From the NCBI RefSeq assembly GCF_964355755.1, contig NC_092679.1, positions 10,532,932 through 10,596,931 on the forward strand: DNA of 64,000 nucleotides, written 5' to 3'. Origin of the DNA: Antedon mediterranea (taxonomy: Eukaryota > Echinodermata > Crinoidea > Comatulida > Antedonidae). This document shows positions 24,474 to 35,753 of this stretch, piece after piece. Both the position numbers and the translations under genes were made by a program. Under the pieces are notes generated by a model. It worked only from the letters and a program-made list of their open reading frames with translations. It ran no database searches and was not told the origin of the DNA. Numbering within the stretch: position 1 is the first letter of the stretch; every line of letters starts with the position of its first letter.

Positions 24474-25310
24474 ATGGTCATATTTATAAAAAAAACGTTA
24501 CCATCTGATTTATGGTCAAGTCGACTTAATCACCTTGGCATTGCGAGATTAACCAAACAGGGAACTTGCTGTGCAGAGAAGCTGAGACAAATAAAAAGAA
24601 AAGAGTATAACTTAATTTTTCAAATTTATAATTCAATCGAGGATGAGGAATCCACTGTTGAGCAAACTGATGTTGCTAATAATAGAAGGTGTATGCCGAA
24701 ATTTATACTGAATAACACATGCTCCATTTTAAACAAATTGGATGAATTTACTTGCATTAAGATAGAAAAACCAGATATTTGTGTTGTATCTGAATCATGG
24801 ATTACGAATGAAACCGCATCTGAACTTTGCACAAACGTTGAGGTGGTATACTATGTATGTTAAAGAAGATTTTAGAGCTGAAGTGCTAACAGATATTTTT
24901 GTACCAGATGAGTTGGAAGTCCTTTGTCTTTTAATTAAACACCCAAGACTACCCAAAACTGCACCATATATCGTTGTTGGTGAGGTTTACCTCCCACCAG
25001 GGTCCTCCTCCCAGATCTTATTAATCGATCATTTTATTTCCAGTTTTGCACTCCGGTTTAACACAAGCCCAGTGCTAAATTAGAGAGAATTTAATGTAGG
25101 GCTTGATGATTTTGTCTCATATAATGCTGCCCTTGGTAGGGATGCTTTGTGTAGGGTTTTTGCTTTCAGATATCCCAGATTTAACAATTGGTTTCACCTT
25201 TCAAATAGTACCACATCCATGTCAAAAGTTTGAACACATTAAGGGCAATACGAATAGATTTAAGAATAGCCCAATTATTTACATGACAAACTCATTGAAA
25301 CCAATTAATT
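24474..25310 (+). pseudogene. LINE apurinic endonuclease (APE) domain relic
   Basis: One frame gives L-N-K-L-D-E, then K-P-D-I-C-V-V-S-E-S-W-I, the N-terminal endonuclease motif with the catalytic Glu (usual form PDI..ITETWL). After a deletion and frame change near 24840, the next frame gives Y-V-K-E-D-F, then G-E-V-Y-L-P-P-G-S-S-S, usual for the middle of APE domains of Jockey/CR1-group LINEs. The frame stops at 25081 before the downstream catalytic motifs. A further decayed tail reaches about 25310. No reverse transcriptase follows. Confidence 0.65.
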
Positions 25311-25339
25311 AACTTTCTCTTTCCTACAGTGCATCCTTG

Positions 25340-25600
25340 TATCACTATGGCTGAGTTTCCAACTCGTTCTTATCTTTTCTCGTGCAATTTCGTTGCAATT
25401 GTTTTTTATATATCATATTTACCATTTTTTTCCCGCATTGTGTGTTTTTCGTAACTTGTTTCTCGTAGCTTTTCTGATGTTGTAAATTAATGTAGGCTAA
25501 TATATTATTTCTGCAATTCAGTTCGTTGGGCTGCAACAGTCATAATGTATGTATTTTTTCATTGATTTATATGTTGAATTGAATAAATATACCAAAATAT
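25340..25600 (+). mobile_element. Possible LINE 3' UTR
   Basis: The stretch ends GGGCTGCAACAGTC, then TTGAATTGAATAAATA, resembling the 3' tails of LINEs elsewhere in the window. No coding sequence is attached. Confidence 0.3.
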
Positions 25601-27653
25601 TAAGTTGTATGTAGACTATGTAATGTGGGTTGCATGTCAAACTTTATAAAGACTGATATACTGTAACTTGGTGAGTGTCAATTAGTTAAATAACATTCCA
25701 TACATAGACGGAAAGATTGTTAAACATGATTCAAGCAATTTAGCCTGAACATAAACAAAATTAGATCTTAACGAACCAACTTACCACTAATGATTAATGA
25801 GTTTTAAGAATGTACCCAATGCTTAGAGTATAATACATTTTAATTATGAAGAAAATAATTGCATACAGATCAAAGTTAATGTAGACCTACAACACTGAAA
25901 GATTACCTTTAGGTTCCAATAAAATGTTGTAGTTGGAAAAGTTTGCTTGTTAAATATCTAGGACTATACCAGCTTGTGCCTGCCACAAGACGTTAATAAA
26001 CGACACGAGACTAAAGATAATATATTGTCATGCATAGCATGCAAGGTCAATAGCAAGCGACATACTTTATCATACATTGTAGTAGTCCGAAACGTGCAGT
26101 GCTCTGAAAATAGATCTCTATCTTCTGTATGTAACAAAACTTACTGTAGATGAAATGGCAATGTCAATGGAAATATGTTGTGGTCTCTCTTAATTTGTTA
26201 ATAGTCTATTAGCACCCTCTTGTATACTCTGCTTGATACAACTAACCACCCTTAGTTATGACTGGTATGATGCTGACTTCAATGTTAATTCTGTTATATG
26301 CAACCTAACATTTGTAAGTTGGTAAACAAAGAAGAAAATTAACAAATTCCTTTGTAAAACATCCCACTGCTTGAAACCCTTGCAGGAGGCATTATTAGAT
26401 TAATAATATATTTAAGTTGCTGCAAGGACAATTTTAATACTCTGTTTTCACCCATTGAAGTTAGTGATATTGGGACATACATAAAGGGTTAAAAATATTA
26501 TTATCAGTTATCAGTTAAAAAAAAAAACAGTCTTAACTATTTCACCAGAATGGTCTATGGGTTTGCGTGGTGAGACCGATTATCGTTGACATGCTCATGT
26601 CCATCTCCCGCAGATAACAGAAGCCTTAAAGCTGAAATAGAGTTCCTCATGATAATCGTCTTAGCAGGGTATCTACATAAGTAATTGATTTTAGTAGAGA
26701 TGAACGAAATACATGAATTACATATTCTCAAATATCAATTGTTATTTATTCTTGAATCCAGCAAGCTCTAAGGTGTTGATATTATTATGCCTCAATTATG
26801 ATATCTATTCCAACAATCTTTTTTTCTGACCTTTTGGTAAAAACACAATCATTTTATGATTAGAATCAAAATTCTACGTAATAAAATCATAATTATGTTA
26901 ATTGGCAGAAAATGGTAGACACAAAGATAATACTGTTAGGTTTGCGGTACAACATGTGTCTAAAAGGAAATTAAATACGGTAAGATGTTCTCACACTTCC
27001 AATAAACATAATTAAGTCTAGCTTATGCCAATAAGTATGAGTATAAGTATAAGTATTGAAATTCTTTGAAAGAGGTTAAATAAACACTCTTTTTTATTTA
27101 ATAAACATGTAATAGCATATATTTCATTGAATTTTAAAATGTTGATATTTATAATATAATAGCACAAGCCAAAATTTGTTCCTCTATGTCCTCTTAAATC
27201 ACAACTCTGATATTAACACCATTCGAGCTGGGGCACCTTTAAGTTTTAATACTCCTTTATGCATTAGTCTCTAAGAATGGCAAGCTTGTACAAAAAAGTT
27301 GTTTTTTAAGCCAATTTCTATTATTATTTTTGGCGCTGTTTAAGATCCTATATTGTGAAAACTACGAGTCAGATTTTCATAATTCTTTCTTTATTATAAT
27401 ATTGATACAAAATACTAACAGGCAATGTATAATTTGTTTGAAAAAATATTAACTTTTAATTTTGCATCGTTATCCCTAGTATAGTAGTACAGTATGTGGG
27501 CTGGGTCACTTTGACCTTAGAGAGTAGGCCTAGTGCCCCTACCCTGGAATATGTACATTACTATAGTTTAGTTCATGTTTTTTGTTCTGTACAGTAGGCC
27601 AGACTATATTTACACAAAATGTTTACTACTGATTGTTAAACAATAATAAATCA
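25601..27653. other. No gene seen
   Basis: AT-rich. An inverted pair (AGACCGATTATC near 26572 and GATAATCGTCT near 26655) could form a long-looped hairpin. Nothing coding was recognised. Confidence 0.4.
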
Positions 27654-29220
27654 CTAGATTGGATCTCGTCACGGTGACAAGTTCGGGTTATCTGCGCAAA
27701 CGAAACATGCAGGTACGTTAAAATATGAACGCAGCAAATGATTATGACATCCTCTGACATGAAGTAAACGTTTACAGTGATAAATTGTGTCTATTGTGTG
27801 TCATACAGTTTACAGTATTTTTTACAGAATACACTGTATATATTATATACGGTGTAGCAAAGAAGAAATTATGAAACCAATATTTTATTCCAACTTTTAA
27901 CATGATGACGTCATCAAAATGAAACATGAAGATAACAATTTTAGAAGATAATTATACATAATTACATTCATAAAAATTGGAAGATTTTTGGGTACTGTAC
28001 GTAATAAGCAAGATGCATGCTCTTTTCAATGCGCCAAACTTTTAATCACATGGATAACTGTTCATTCCTAGGAGCTATAACAGATTGAAATATACTGTAT
28101 AGATGAAATTAAGTAACTCACATAATTTTTCTAACGTGCATGTGAAAGAGAATTGATTGAGAAAGAACATATTCAAATCTAGGAGAAAATGGGATATGCA
28201 TTAACGCGATGCACTCTATTATTTAAATGAGATTAACTAGTAGAAAAGAGAAAAAAAAACTTTTTTTTAATTTGAGTGGCCATGTGGTGGCGTCAGAACA
28301 TCCTGTAGGTACAAATTGTAAATTAATTGATACTGTATCTACAGCTCATTAGGTTCCATAATAAAAAATAACTGATTAAAAATAGGTATATTTTTTAACA
28401 AATTTGCATTAAATCACCTATTCTTTAGCACACGATTATTAAAGTTCAAGATGCACGTGTGTCGTAGCGAGTGAGTGGCCGAGCGGTTAAGACAGTGGAA
28501 CCGTAATTACCATAACATCGGCAAGGGTTCGAGGCTCACTCGCTCCATGGTTCTGGTGGTAGAACGAGTCTTCTCGGATAAGGATTATAAACCGTAGGTC
28601 CAGTGTACACATCTAGCTCGTGTGCACTTTAAAGAACATAGTACATCTTTCGAGACGAGTAGGGGGTTACCCCGGTGTATTAGTACATCACAGCCACTGA
28701 TCACCAACTGGGCCCTCTGGGAGACCAGTCTTTGACTGAAGAGGTTACCCAGTATAAATATAAATTTCAATTCAATTCAATTCAGTTATCAAAAGTTCAT
28801 TAAAAGGAATGAAATCTACTACAGAAGGTATGAAAAACAAAAGTCAATTGCAAAAACCATTTTCTACACTTTGCACGAGCTGTGCACACAAGTGTGTGGG
28901 CAAAATGCCAAAAAAATGGAACATTTTTAAATGCTCAAAATGACCTAAAATGTATGCGAAATTGATTAGAAATTAATTTTGCAAATTTTGAAATTTCAAA
29001 TCATGCGTAATCGCGTAATTTTTGGCGTAGAATTCTATTTTTATAATGTAAAAACTTGATCTATATTATGAAATACACTTTTGTCAAGTTTAATTAACAA
29101 ATTTTGTTCAGAATTTATGATCAACAATAAACACATAAAGCCAATATTTTTACAAAGTTATGTTCACAAGCAATAAGGGATATACTGCGCACAAAAATTG
29201 TGGAAAGAAAGAAAAACTAG
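27654..29220 (-). mobile_element. Family A element, 1.57 kb, with nested SINE
   Basis: The copy is bounded by CTAG at 27654-27657 and at 29217-29220. Next to the left CTAG is the family hairpin (27665-27681, one mispair here). The other end has the GGAAAGAAAGAA stretch. The interior carries the shared block CATGTGGTGGCGTCAGAACA and GAATTGATA/CTACA motifs. A SINE at 28449-28785 has inserted. No coding frame is present. Inferred: non-autonomous. A Helitron-type 3' end (hairpin, 5-6 bases, CTAG) is one reading; a DNA transposon with a CTAG target duplication is another. Confidence 0.55.
28449..28785 (+). mobile_element. tRNA-derived SINE nested in family A
   Basis: The head has a perfect 7 bp stem (GCGAGTG 28467-28473 with CACTCGC 28537-28543), an A box TGGCCGAGCGG (28476-28486) and B box GGTTCGAGGCT (28526-28536). 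The body has TTCTCGGATAAGGA, GTGTGCACTTTAAAGAAC and GGGGTTACCCCGGTGT, resembling the conserved central domains of marine invertebrate SINEs. The 3' tail is (AATTC)n. An imperfect target duplication (TTATTAAAGTTCA at 28436-28448, TTATCAAAAGTTCA at 28786-28799) flanks it. Confidence 0.8.
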
Positions 29221-29300
29221 ATAAACGGACGGCATATGTTGGAATGTTGCCCACAGAAAAAGATTACACTATTATGACTTAATATGTTGCTAGTGGTGTT

Positions 29301-29720
29301 TTCAGTTATCACCGGGCAGTTTAGAATTAATGTTCTTTGCCTGATGTGTGTATATAATTATAAAAGTATCTCTTCGGAGATCCCGCTTTGTGAATAAAAA
29401 TACTGAATAGATGAGGGCGTATCAATTGATCTCTGGTGCGCTTGCGTACAATTGAGGGACTAGTGCTGTTCCGCCGTACCACGCAGAGAGCGTTAAAGAG
29501 TCACTATCCAATCAAGTTTGAACAATACCATGAAAGCCCCAGTGTTCTAATGGTTAGGACAGCTGCATATCAAGCAGACGGTACAAGTTCGATTCTCGGT
29601 TTGGGCGACTTTTTGTCATTCTCAGATTTCCTCATCTTTATCGTTTAAAATTAATTAATTAAATTTCAGTATATCACCGGGCGGTTTAGAATTAATGTTC
29701 GTTGCCTGATGTGTTTATAT
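29301..29720 (+). mobile_element. tRNA-headed unit F copy 1 between 55 bp direct repeats
   Basis: The direct repeats 29301-29355 and 29664-29720 share ATCACCGGGC, GTTTAGAATTAATGTTC and TTGCCTGATGTGT. Between them, a block of TATCTCTTCGGAGATCCCGC and GGGCGTATCAATT precedes a tRNA-like sequence at about 29534-29610 (GCCCCAGTGTTCTAATGG, B box AGTTCGATTCT). The unit ends with GCGACTTTTTGTCATTCTC. It recurs at 47820-48140. It lies directly upstream of Penelope-type terminal sequence. Confidence 0.6.
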
Positions 29721-29734
29721 GTATATTACTTGCA

Positions 29735-29771
29735 CTGATGAAGGGCTAGTGTTGCCCGAAAGCTCTGCTAA
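29735..29771 (+). ncRNA. Hammerhead-ribozyme-like core, copy 1
   Basis: CTGATGA (29735-29741) and GAAA (29758-29761) frame a 4 bp GGGC/GCCC stem, followed by GC-TCT-GC, which can form a short stem III, and then TA at the expected cleavage position. These are the conserved hammerhead bases in order. Stem I pairing is poor, so activity is doubtful. Known: Penelope-like elements carry hammerhead motifs. The same sequence occurs at 47109-47145 on the minus strand beside a Penelope endonuclease. Confidence 0.5.
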
Positions 29772-29960
29772 CTTTTCTGGCTGTTTTACTTTATCGTTTT
29801 GATTTAGCTTTTCGCTTTTTTTTTGTATCTCCATGGAGATCCAGCCACTGATACCCACAGCATTGTCATTTTTTCAGTAATTTGCCTTTGGATATATAAA
29901 AAAAAAGCATAAAGCTAAATCAAATTGATAAAGTAAAACAGCCAGAAAAGTTAGCAGAGC
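29771..29960. mobile_element. Penelope-type terminal inverted repeat
   Basis: TTTTCTGGCTGTTTTACTTT and GATTTAGCTTTTCGC (29771-29815) reappear inverted at 29905-29960 (GCTAAATCAAATTGATAAAG, AACAGCCAGAAAAGTTAGC). The middle has GAGATCCAGCCACTGATACC and a short AT run. The same module forms the end of the Penelope relic near 46700-47110. Confidence 0.65.
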
Positions 29961-29984
29961 TAAATAAATATAAATATAATAAAT

Positions 29985-30690
29985 TTCCAATTTTCCATCA
30001 AAATGAAACACGAAGATAGCAATTTCAGAAGAGAATAATCTTAGCAACAACATATTAACGTAGAATATAGATGCGCGTTCTTTTAAATGTGATGAACTAT
30101 GATGCAAAATATGAAAATACAACGTTTATAATTCAACTGGCCATATGATGACTTCCAGAATGTTTAATAAAAATAAATTTCACCGTTTATTTTAGAAACT
30201 TTTTCATAAAAAGTCCAATTTGAAGTGCTCGTATGACATGATTTTAAGCCAAAATTACTAGAAAAGGCTGAAAAAACATAAATCATGTGACGTGCGCACA
30301 GCGCGCATGCAAATTACTGCGCGTGTGGACATTTGTACATGCTTAAAATGATATGAAATGTAGAATGTTGATTAGAAATTGATTTTTAGCCTTTTAAAAT
30401 TTTAAATGCGCGTGCGTTCCTAACTTTTTGTGAAATATGCCTTTTTTTTTTCACAGAAAGTTAGCGCATGATATAAATTACACTTCTGTTTTCCATCTAT
30501 GTTTTAAATACATGAAATTCATAAAATCGCGCGTAACTGACGCTGCGCGACTCTAAAGTTATAAAACGAAGTTTCCTGCACATCTACAGTTAGAGATCAA
30601 TCTTCTGACAAAGTTATACAGTGTTATGTTGAAAAGAATTAGAGATACTTGTGACAAAAATTCGGGAAAAAAAAGAAGAATAATATAGAA
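29985..30690 (-). mobile_element. Family A, partial copy
   Basis: The segment carries the family interior (ACTGGCCATATGATGAC, GTCCAATTTGAAGTGCTCGTATGAC, TGCGCGTGTGGACATTT) and ends in the G/A-rich AAGAAGAATAA stretch directly before the CTAG of the next copy. The hairpin end is missing. Confidence 0.55.
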
Positions 30691-31768
30691 CTAGATTTGA
30701 ACTCATCACTTTGACGAGTTCGGGTTATCCGCGCAAACACAACATGCACCACATACACTAAATTATGAATGGCCAATAATTATTATGCCATCCTATTACA
30801 TAAATTAAATGTTTACAGTGTTGCTATTTTAAATGCGGTGAATTTTTACAAAATAGATGAAAATCTGACTTTTTTAATTCAACTGGCCATATGATACTGT
30901 CATGACATCAGATAGACAACATTTTTATAGGAATTTATATCTACAATTCAACAGACGAAATTAATTAGGTCACGTTATTCTAATTTTTTATTAAGAATGT
31001 GATAACAATTTAATTTTTTGAGAAAGAACATATTAAAATCTAGGGCGAAATGGGATAAGCATAAGCACAATGCGCTCTATTAAATGGGATTAACTAGTAC
31101 TAAAGCGAAAAAATTTCTATTTTTTTTAATTCGAGTGGTGACATCAGAACATCCGGTAGGTACAAATTTTACATGAATTGATATCTACAACTCATCAGCT
31201 TCCATAACACATTTTAAAAAATTGGATAATCGGCCATAACTGATTAAAAATAGGTATATTTTTGTACAAATTTATGTAATCTACTACAGAAGGTATAAAA
31301 AACAAAAATTGATTGCAAAAACCATTTTTGTACGCTTTTTACGTGCTGTGCGCAAAAGTATGTGCGCAAAGTGCAAAAAAATTATAACATTTTGAAATGC
31401 TCAAAATGGCCTGAAATGTATGCAAATTGATTAGAAATTAATTTGGCACATTTTGAAATTTCAAATGCGTGTGCACGTAATTTTTTGCTCAGCACGCTAT
31501 TTTATCATATCGAAAATTGCTACATATCATAAAGTATGGTAAAGTTTCATTGAAAAATATTTGTTAGTTCAGAATTTATGATCAACCATAACATTACATA
31601 AAATCATGTGTCACTTGCTCTGCTGAGCTCTGACATCATATAACAAAGTTTCTTGCACATCTACAGCTACAGTACAGGTCAATCTTCTGACAAAGTTATA
31701 CAATCTTATTACAAGAATTAGAGATACACTGCAAACAAAATTCGTGGAAAGAAAGAAGAATAAGATAG
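30691..31768 (-). mobile_element. Family A element, about 1.08 kb
   Basis: CTAG (30691-30694) is followed by the hairpin GAACTCATCA/TTGACGAGTTC (30699-30721) and GGGTTATCCGCGCAAAC. The block around CATATGATACTGTCATGACA recurs 250 bases later (GTGGTGACATCAGAACATCC), an internal tandem duplication. The right end (GGAAAGAAAGAAGAATAAG) has lost the CTAG. Confidence 0.6.
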
Positions 31769-31904
31769 AAAAAAAAAAGATCCTGACAATAACAAGGGGT
31801 TAACCAAAAAAATATGATGAAACAGGACAGTTACAAGGAGTCTGCTACTAAGCGGATAACTAATAATACAGAAAAAAAAGGTGATGATCCAATCCAAAAC
31901 AAGG

Positions 31905-31929
31905 AGTTATCCGCATATTGCGGATAACT
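31905..31929. repeat. Perfect 11 bp palindrome at a family A junction
   Basis: AGTTATCCGCA and TGCGGATAACT pair round TAT. Half of it (GCGGATAACTAATAATA) also occurs 60 bases upstream. The motif GTTATCCGC is the block next to the family A hairpin. Confidence 0.75.
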
Positions 31930-31943
31930 AATAATATAAAAAA

Positions 31944-32272
31944 CTAGAATTGAACACGTCACTATGAACGAGTTAGGTTATCCGCCGCGCAAACGCCACG
32001 TGCACGTCATACGTTAAAATATTGCACACAGAAAAACGATTATGCCAATGTGACCTGAAGAAAAAAAATATTAGTGTGCCCTCTATTTTGTGTCTAAGTA
32101 ATATACAGTATATAATATACAGTGCAGAAAAGATGAAAATAACGGGACCCACCTTTTATTCCAATTTTAAACATGATGACGTCACCAAAATGAAACCTGT
32201 ACAGTAGATAGCAATTTTGGAAGGGAATTATTTTATAGTGCAACAAAATTCTTGGAAAGAAAGAAGAACTAG
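31944..32272 (-). mobile_element. Family A deletion derivative, 329 bp
   Basis: CTAG bounds both ends (31944-31947, 32269-32272). The left end has the hairpin in decayed form and the GGTTATCCGC block. The right end has GGAAAGAAAGAAGAA. Most of the interior found in longer copies is absent. It keeps ATGATGACGTCACC and one further block. This is the shortest copy with both ends. Confidence 0.65.
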
Positions 32273-33659
32273 ACATTGTACAATTATTACCTGAACTGAA
32301 GAATGATATGTTGTTAGTGCTGAATTCTGTCTATTTTGTGTCATATACTATATACAGTTTAAGTTAAATCATGTCAGTTCAAATTAAATCGCGTTAAAAA
32401 GCAGCTTAAAATCACTTTTCGTTCCGACCTCATAAAAATAACAAATTTAGGCCTAGGTAAATCTGCTAATGTGTTCATAAAATGAAAAGTTTGACCAAAT
32501 TATTATAGGGTAATATATGCACTTTACCTCGATTAAATGTCATAGCAAGGCCGCAAAACCAAAAAAGTCCAGACATGAAAGGTGTTGATTGTACTCCATT
32601 ACCTTGTAGCGCGTCAAATCGCGTCAGTTCAAGTAAAATCGCGTTAAATGCATTACAAATTTGGACACCAAGTTGAAAACTATTCCTATAATTTTTGTAA
32701 ATGTATCAATAACTATCATGTATGTAATGCTTAAAATCCACAAAAACAGAGGCCACTCAGAGCTTTCTAGTTTGCTAAAAGTTTACTACCTGTATGCTTA
32801 GAAAAACAAATAGAAATAACATGCATATTCTATTTGTCCTAGTAAATGTTTTTATGAACAATTTACTGTATGTAAAGGTTGTCCCCAAAACATGAAAAAT
32901 GAAGATTAATTATTATTCGATTCCTTCAACTAAAGACTGGCTCTAGATGTGGTAAATTAAAATGAATGGTTATGTTGCTCCCTAAAGGGTGAGGGTAAAA
33001 TATAATCAGGTTGGTTTTATTTGTCGGTCATGTCCATTTGTGTGTATATTGTCTGATTTTCTTCAAAAATTCTGTTCTACCCAAAAAAATGCATTAACTT
33101 TAAAAGTTTTATTTAAAGTATTTAGTTGAAGAGAAAAATGGAGAAAAGTGTTCATTTCAGTCCTTCCAACCCATAGTTTTTAGGGGGAAGTCTTAAATTG
33201 GAAACAGCAACTAATTGTATAGATAGGCTATCATCCAGGGCTGTGGTACAGTCATCTTGCATAAAATGTATTGTATATAAAAGTGCAAATAAAAAAGTAA
33301 AAACCCTCCTTCCGGATACTATAGTATTGAGAGGACACCCCTATAAAGGAAACATTTTCATGCAAAATGAGGGGCAATATACCAACCCCTACAAAGTGGA
33401 CAGTCCTAATAATTAAGGGGACATGAATACTTTTGAGTGCGCCAAATTGTTTTCCCGTCACAAAAACCATAAGACCAAAATAATTATATTCACTATTTTT
33501 ACAAAAACAGATATTCATAATAATTATGATAATTTCTCGGTCTTTAACTCCATCTATACCTAATGTTTTCCCCAATATCACCTATTCTATATGACACATA
33601 ATAGGCACAGCTCAAGAATATGAGCATACTATAGGCATAATTGTTTAATGAATTAAAAA
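32273..33659. other. No gene seen; one direct repeat
   Basis: The motif GTCAGTTCAA followed by AAATCGCGTTAAA occurs near 32368 and near 32620. Overlapping opposite frames at 33198-33581 show no known motif. Confidence 0.4.
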
Positions 33660-33722
33660 TGGCATGTTTTACACAAAGTTGTGCGGATAACTAACTCGTC
33701 AATGTGACGAGTTCATATCTAG
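33660..33722 (+). mobile_element. Family A terminus abutting the next copy
   Basis: GTGCGGATAACT is followed by the perfect hairpin AACTCGTCA/TGACGAGTT (33693-33713), CATAT and CTAG (33719-33722). The next base pair starts the G/A-rich (here T/C-rich) start of another copy, so two copies are fused head to tail. Confidence 0.65.
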
Positions 33723-34484
33723 TTCTTCTTTCTTTCCACAAATTTTGTTGCAAGTGTATTTCTAAATCTTCTCAACATAACATTGTATAACTTTAATCAG
33801 AAGATTGACCTCTATCTGAAGATGTCGTAATAAGGTTTTCGGTGCCGTCCGAGTTACGCAGCATAACTTATGCATGATTATACAATTTTTTAAAATTCAG
33901 AACCAAAATACATTTTTATTGAAACTTAAGAAAATAATAATTCATATCAAGGGTCAAATTTCTATGGAGTAAACATTGTGTGTTGCACATGAAATTACAT
34001 GGGCACACGTGTTTAAAATTTCAATATGCAAAAAAATAACTTTTAATCAATTTTTTGTACATTTCATGTCATTTTTAGCATTTCAAAATTTTGGATTTTT
34101 AGCATAGAAAGAATATTTTTGCAATTGATTTTGGTTCTTCATACCTTTTCTGATCAATTTCATTACTTCTATATAAATTATGGCTAATTCTGACATAGGC
34201 GAGCACAATGGAAAATCTTCAGGACAAATCTCTGCTTTGGATACCTCTCAAAGGTAATTTGATAACATTAGTTTTCACTATTATGATATTTTTCCATATT
34301 TCTATCTTAGGAAGATATTATAAAAGGTTAAGAAACAAAATTTCTGATTTCATCGGTAGATTTTCAATTCAATTTCAATTGTACGCGATCAAAGTAATTT
34401 CCTGGTTCACGATGAGATTACGTGTTCACCTTGCAACTTCCTGGTTTCAACTAAGTTTCGCTGTTAGTGGCTAAAAAATTAAAC

Positions 34485-34765
34485 ATGTCCCTCGAATAAA
34501 CACTTTTAAAAGAACTCCGCCTCCCCACGATCGCCCTACGAGGGCCCTATCAAATAATAAACACTATACTTTAAAATTTTATTAATCATCTAAGACACTG
34601 TGAAACAGAGTATGTTTAGATTTACAAATGTCAAGCATTTTCAATAATGGTAACCGATAGAAAACGTACAAGGAGAACGTCCTTCTAAAACCCGAGTCAT
34701 CATTCCAAGAACCATCGTCTACACTTTCTAGAGGGGGAGCGAGTGAAGCGAGCTCACCCTAATTA
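34485..34765. repeat. Repeat C, copy 2
   Basis: TCCCTCGAATAAACAC, CGCCTCCCCAC, GAGGGCCCTA and the GAGC-rich terminal palindrome (AGAGGGGGAGCGAGTGAAGC) follow the order of the copy at 8560-9005, with a different 130-base insert in the middle. Confidence 0.6.
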
Positions 34766-35010
34766 CGTAATTTGTAATTTATACTGTACATTTGAGAATA
34801 CTTGCGAAAAAATTCGCAAGTAGTTCTCGGGTGGGACTCGAACCCACGACCTCCAGATCACTAGCCTGGCGTTCATACCTCTAGACCACCGAGCTTGCGC
34901 TGATGGCTAGTGGTTAGATTCGAGCCCAAGTAAGCAGCGGTTACTGCACCAACAGGATTGTAATTGTAGTTTTTCGTCAGGGAGTTGAGTAATTAGATGT
35001 TTTGCCCATA
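34766..35010 (-). mobile_element. tRNA-derived SINE G, copy 1 (Thr-like head)
   Basis: On the minus strand, CTCGG/CCGAG acceptor remains (34826-34893), an A-box-like GGTCTAGAGG, a CCAG/CTGG anticodon stem with AGT in the anticodon position, and a perfect B box GGTTCGAGTCC. A perfect hairpin CTTGCGAA/TTCGCAAG (34801-34820) lies beside the head. The body (GCACCAACAGGATTGTA) is shared with 48904-49205. Confidence 0.7.
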
Positions 35011-35753
35011 TATAATGTATAACGTAGGCATCTTGGACACAAAATAGAGAGCACACTGACAACATTTTGTTTTCTTCAGTTTATAATGGCATAATATTTT
35101 TTCTGTATGACGTGCACATGGCGTTTTTTGTGCGAATAACTACCTCGTCAAAGTGACGATTTCAAATCCCGTAATTTCACCTATTGTATGGTACACTGTA
35201 TGCAGTATTTACAGCATAACTGACAACATTTTGTTTTCTTCTTATTATAATGGCATAATCTTTTTTCTGAGCGCATAACGTATGACCTGCACGTAGCGTT
35301 TCTTGTTTGAATAACTACCTCGATTTCAAATCTCGTAATTTCACCTATGATCACTGTATGTAGTATTTACAGTATACTGTGTATATGTGTATACTATGGC
35401 ACAAAATAGACAGAATTTAGCACAAGCAACATATTTTCTTCAGGTCATCATGTTCATGGTATCGTCATGTTTCATTTTGTGAAAAAACTTGATTAAAAGC
35501 GACAAATTCTGGTACATATTATATATCAAAATTTATAATGAATTTTTAAATGATAGAGGGCGGCAAACAATAATTTGCTCGTATCAGAGCCATTCACCTC
35601 TGTTTAAAATCTGCTAACCTATAACATGTTATATAAATCATAATACAGTAGCATAAATTTCTGTGCACATTTTATAAAACAGGCTTAACGTACGTGCGTG
35701 TGGCGTTAGTGGTGCGGATAACTAACTCGTCAAAGTGACGAGTTCATGTCTAG

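Larger units (their letters stand above)
33724..35753 (+). mobile_element. Family A element, 2.03 kb, with nested repeats
   Basis: The copy opens TCTTCTTTCTTTCCAC and ends GTGCGGATAACT, a perfect hairpin (35724-35744), CATGT and CTAG (35750-35753). Nested inside are repeat C (34485-34765) and SINE G (34766-35010). A degenerate second hairpin at 35143-35163 marks an older internal end. The frame 34208-34474 has no recognisable domain. Confidence 0.6.

Noticed and set aside
33198-33581. Open frames of 72 and 109 codons
   Set aside because: On opposite strands over the same bases with no motif and low-complexity composition.
34208-34474. 88-codon frame with hydrophobic stretches
   Set aside because: It is inside family A next to repeat C, with no known domain; the possible donor after codon 15 has no partner.
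34826-34893. Functional tRNA-Thr gene
   Set aside because: The acceptor stem is reduced to five pairs and a second copy with the same flanking body shows it is a SINE.
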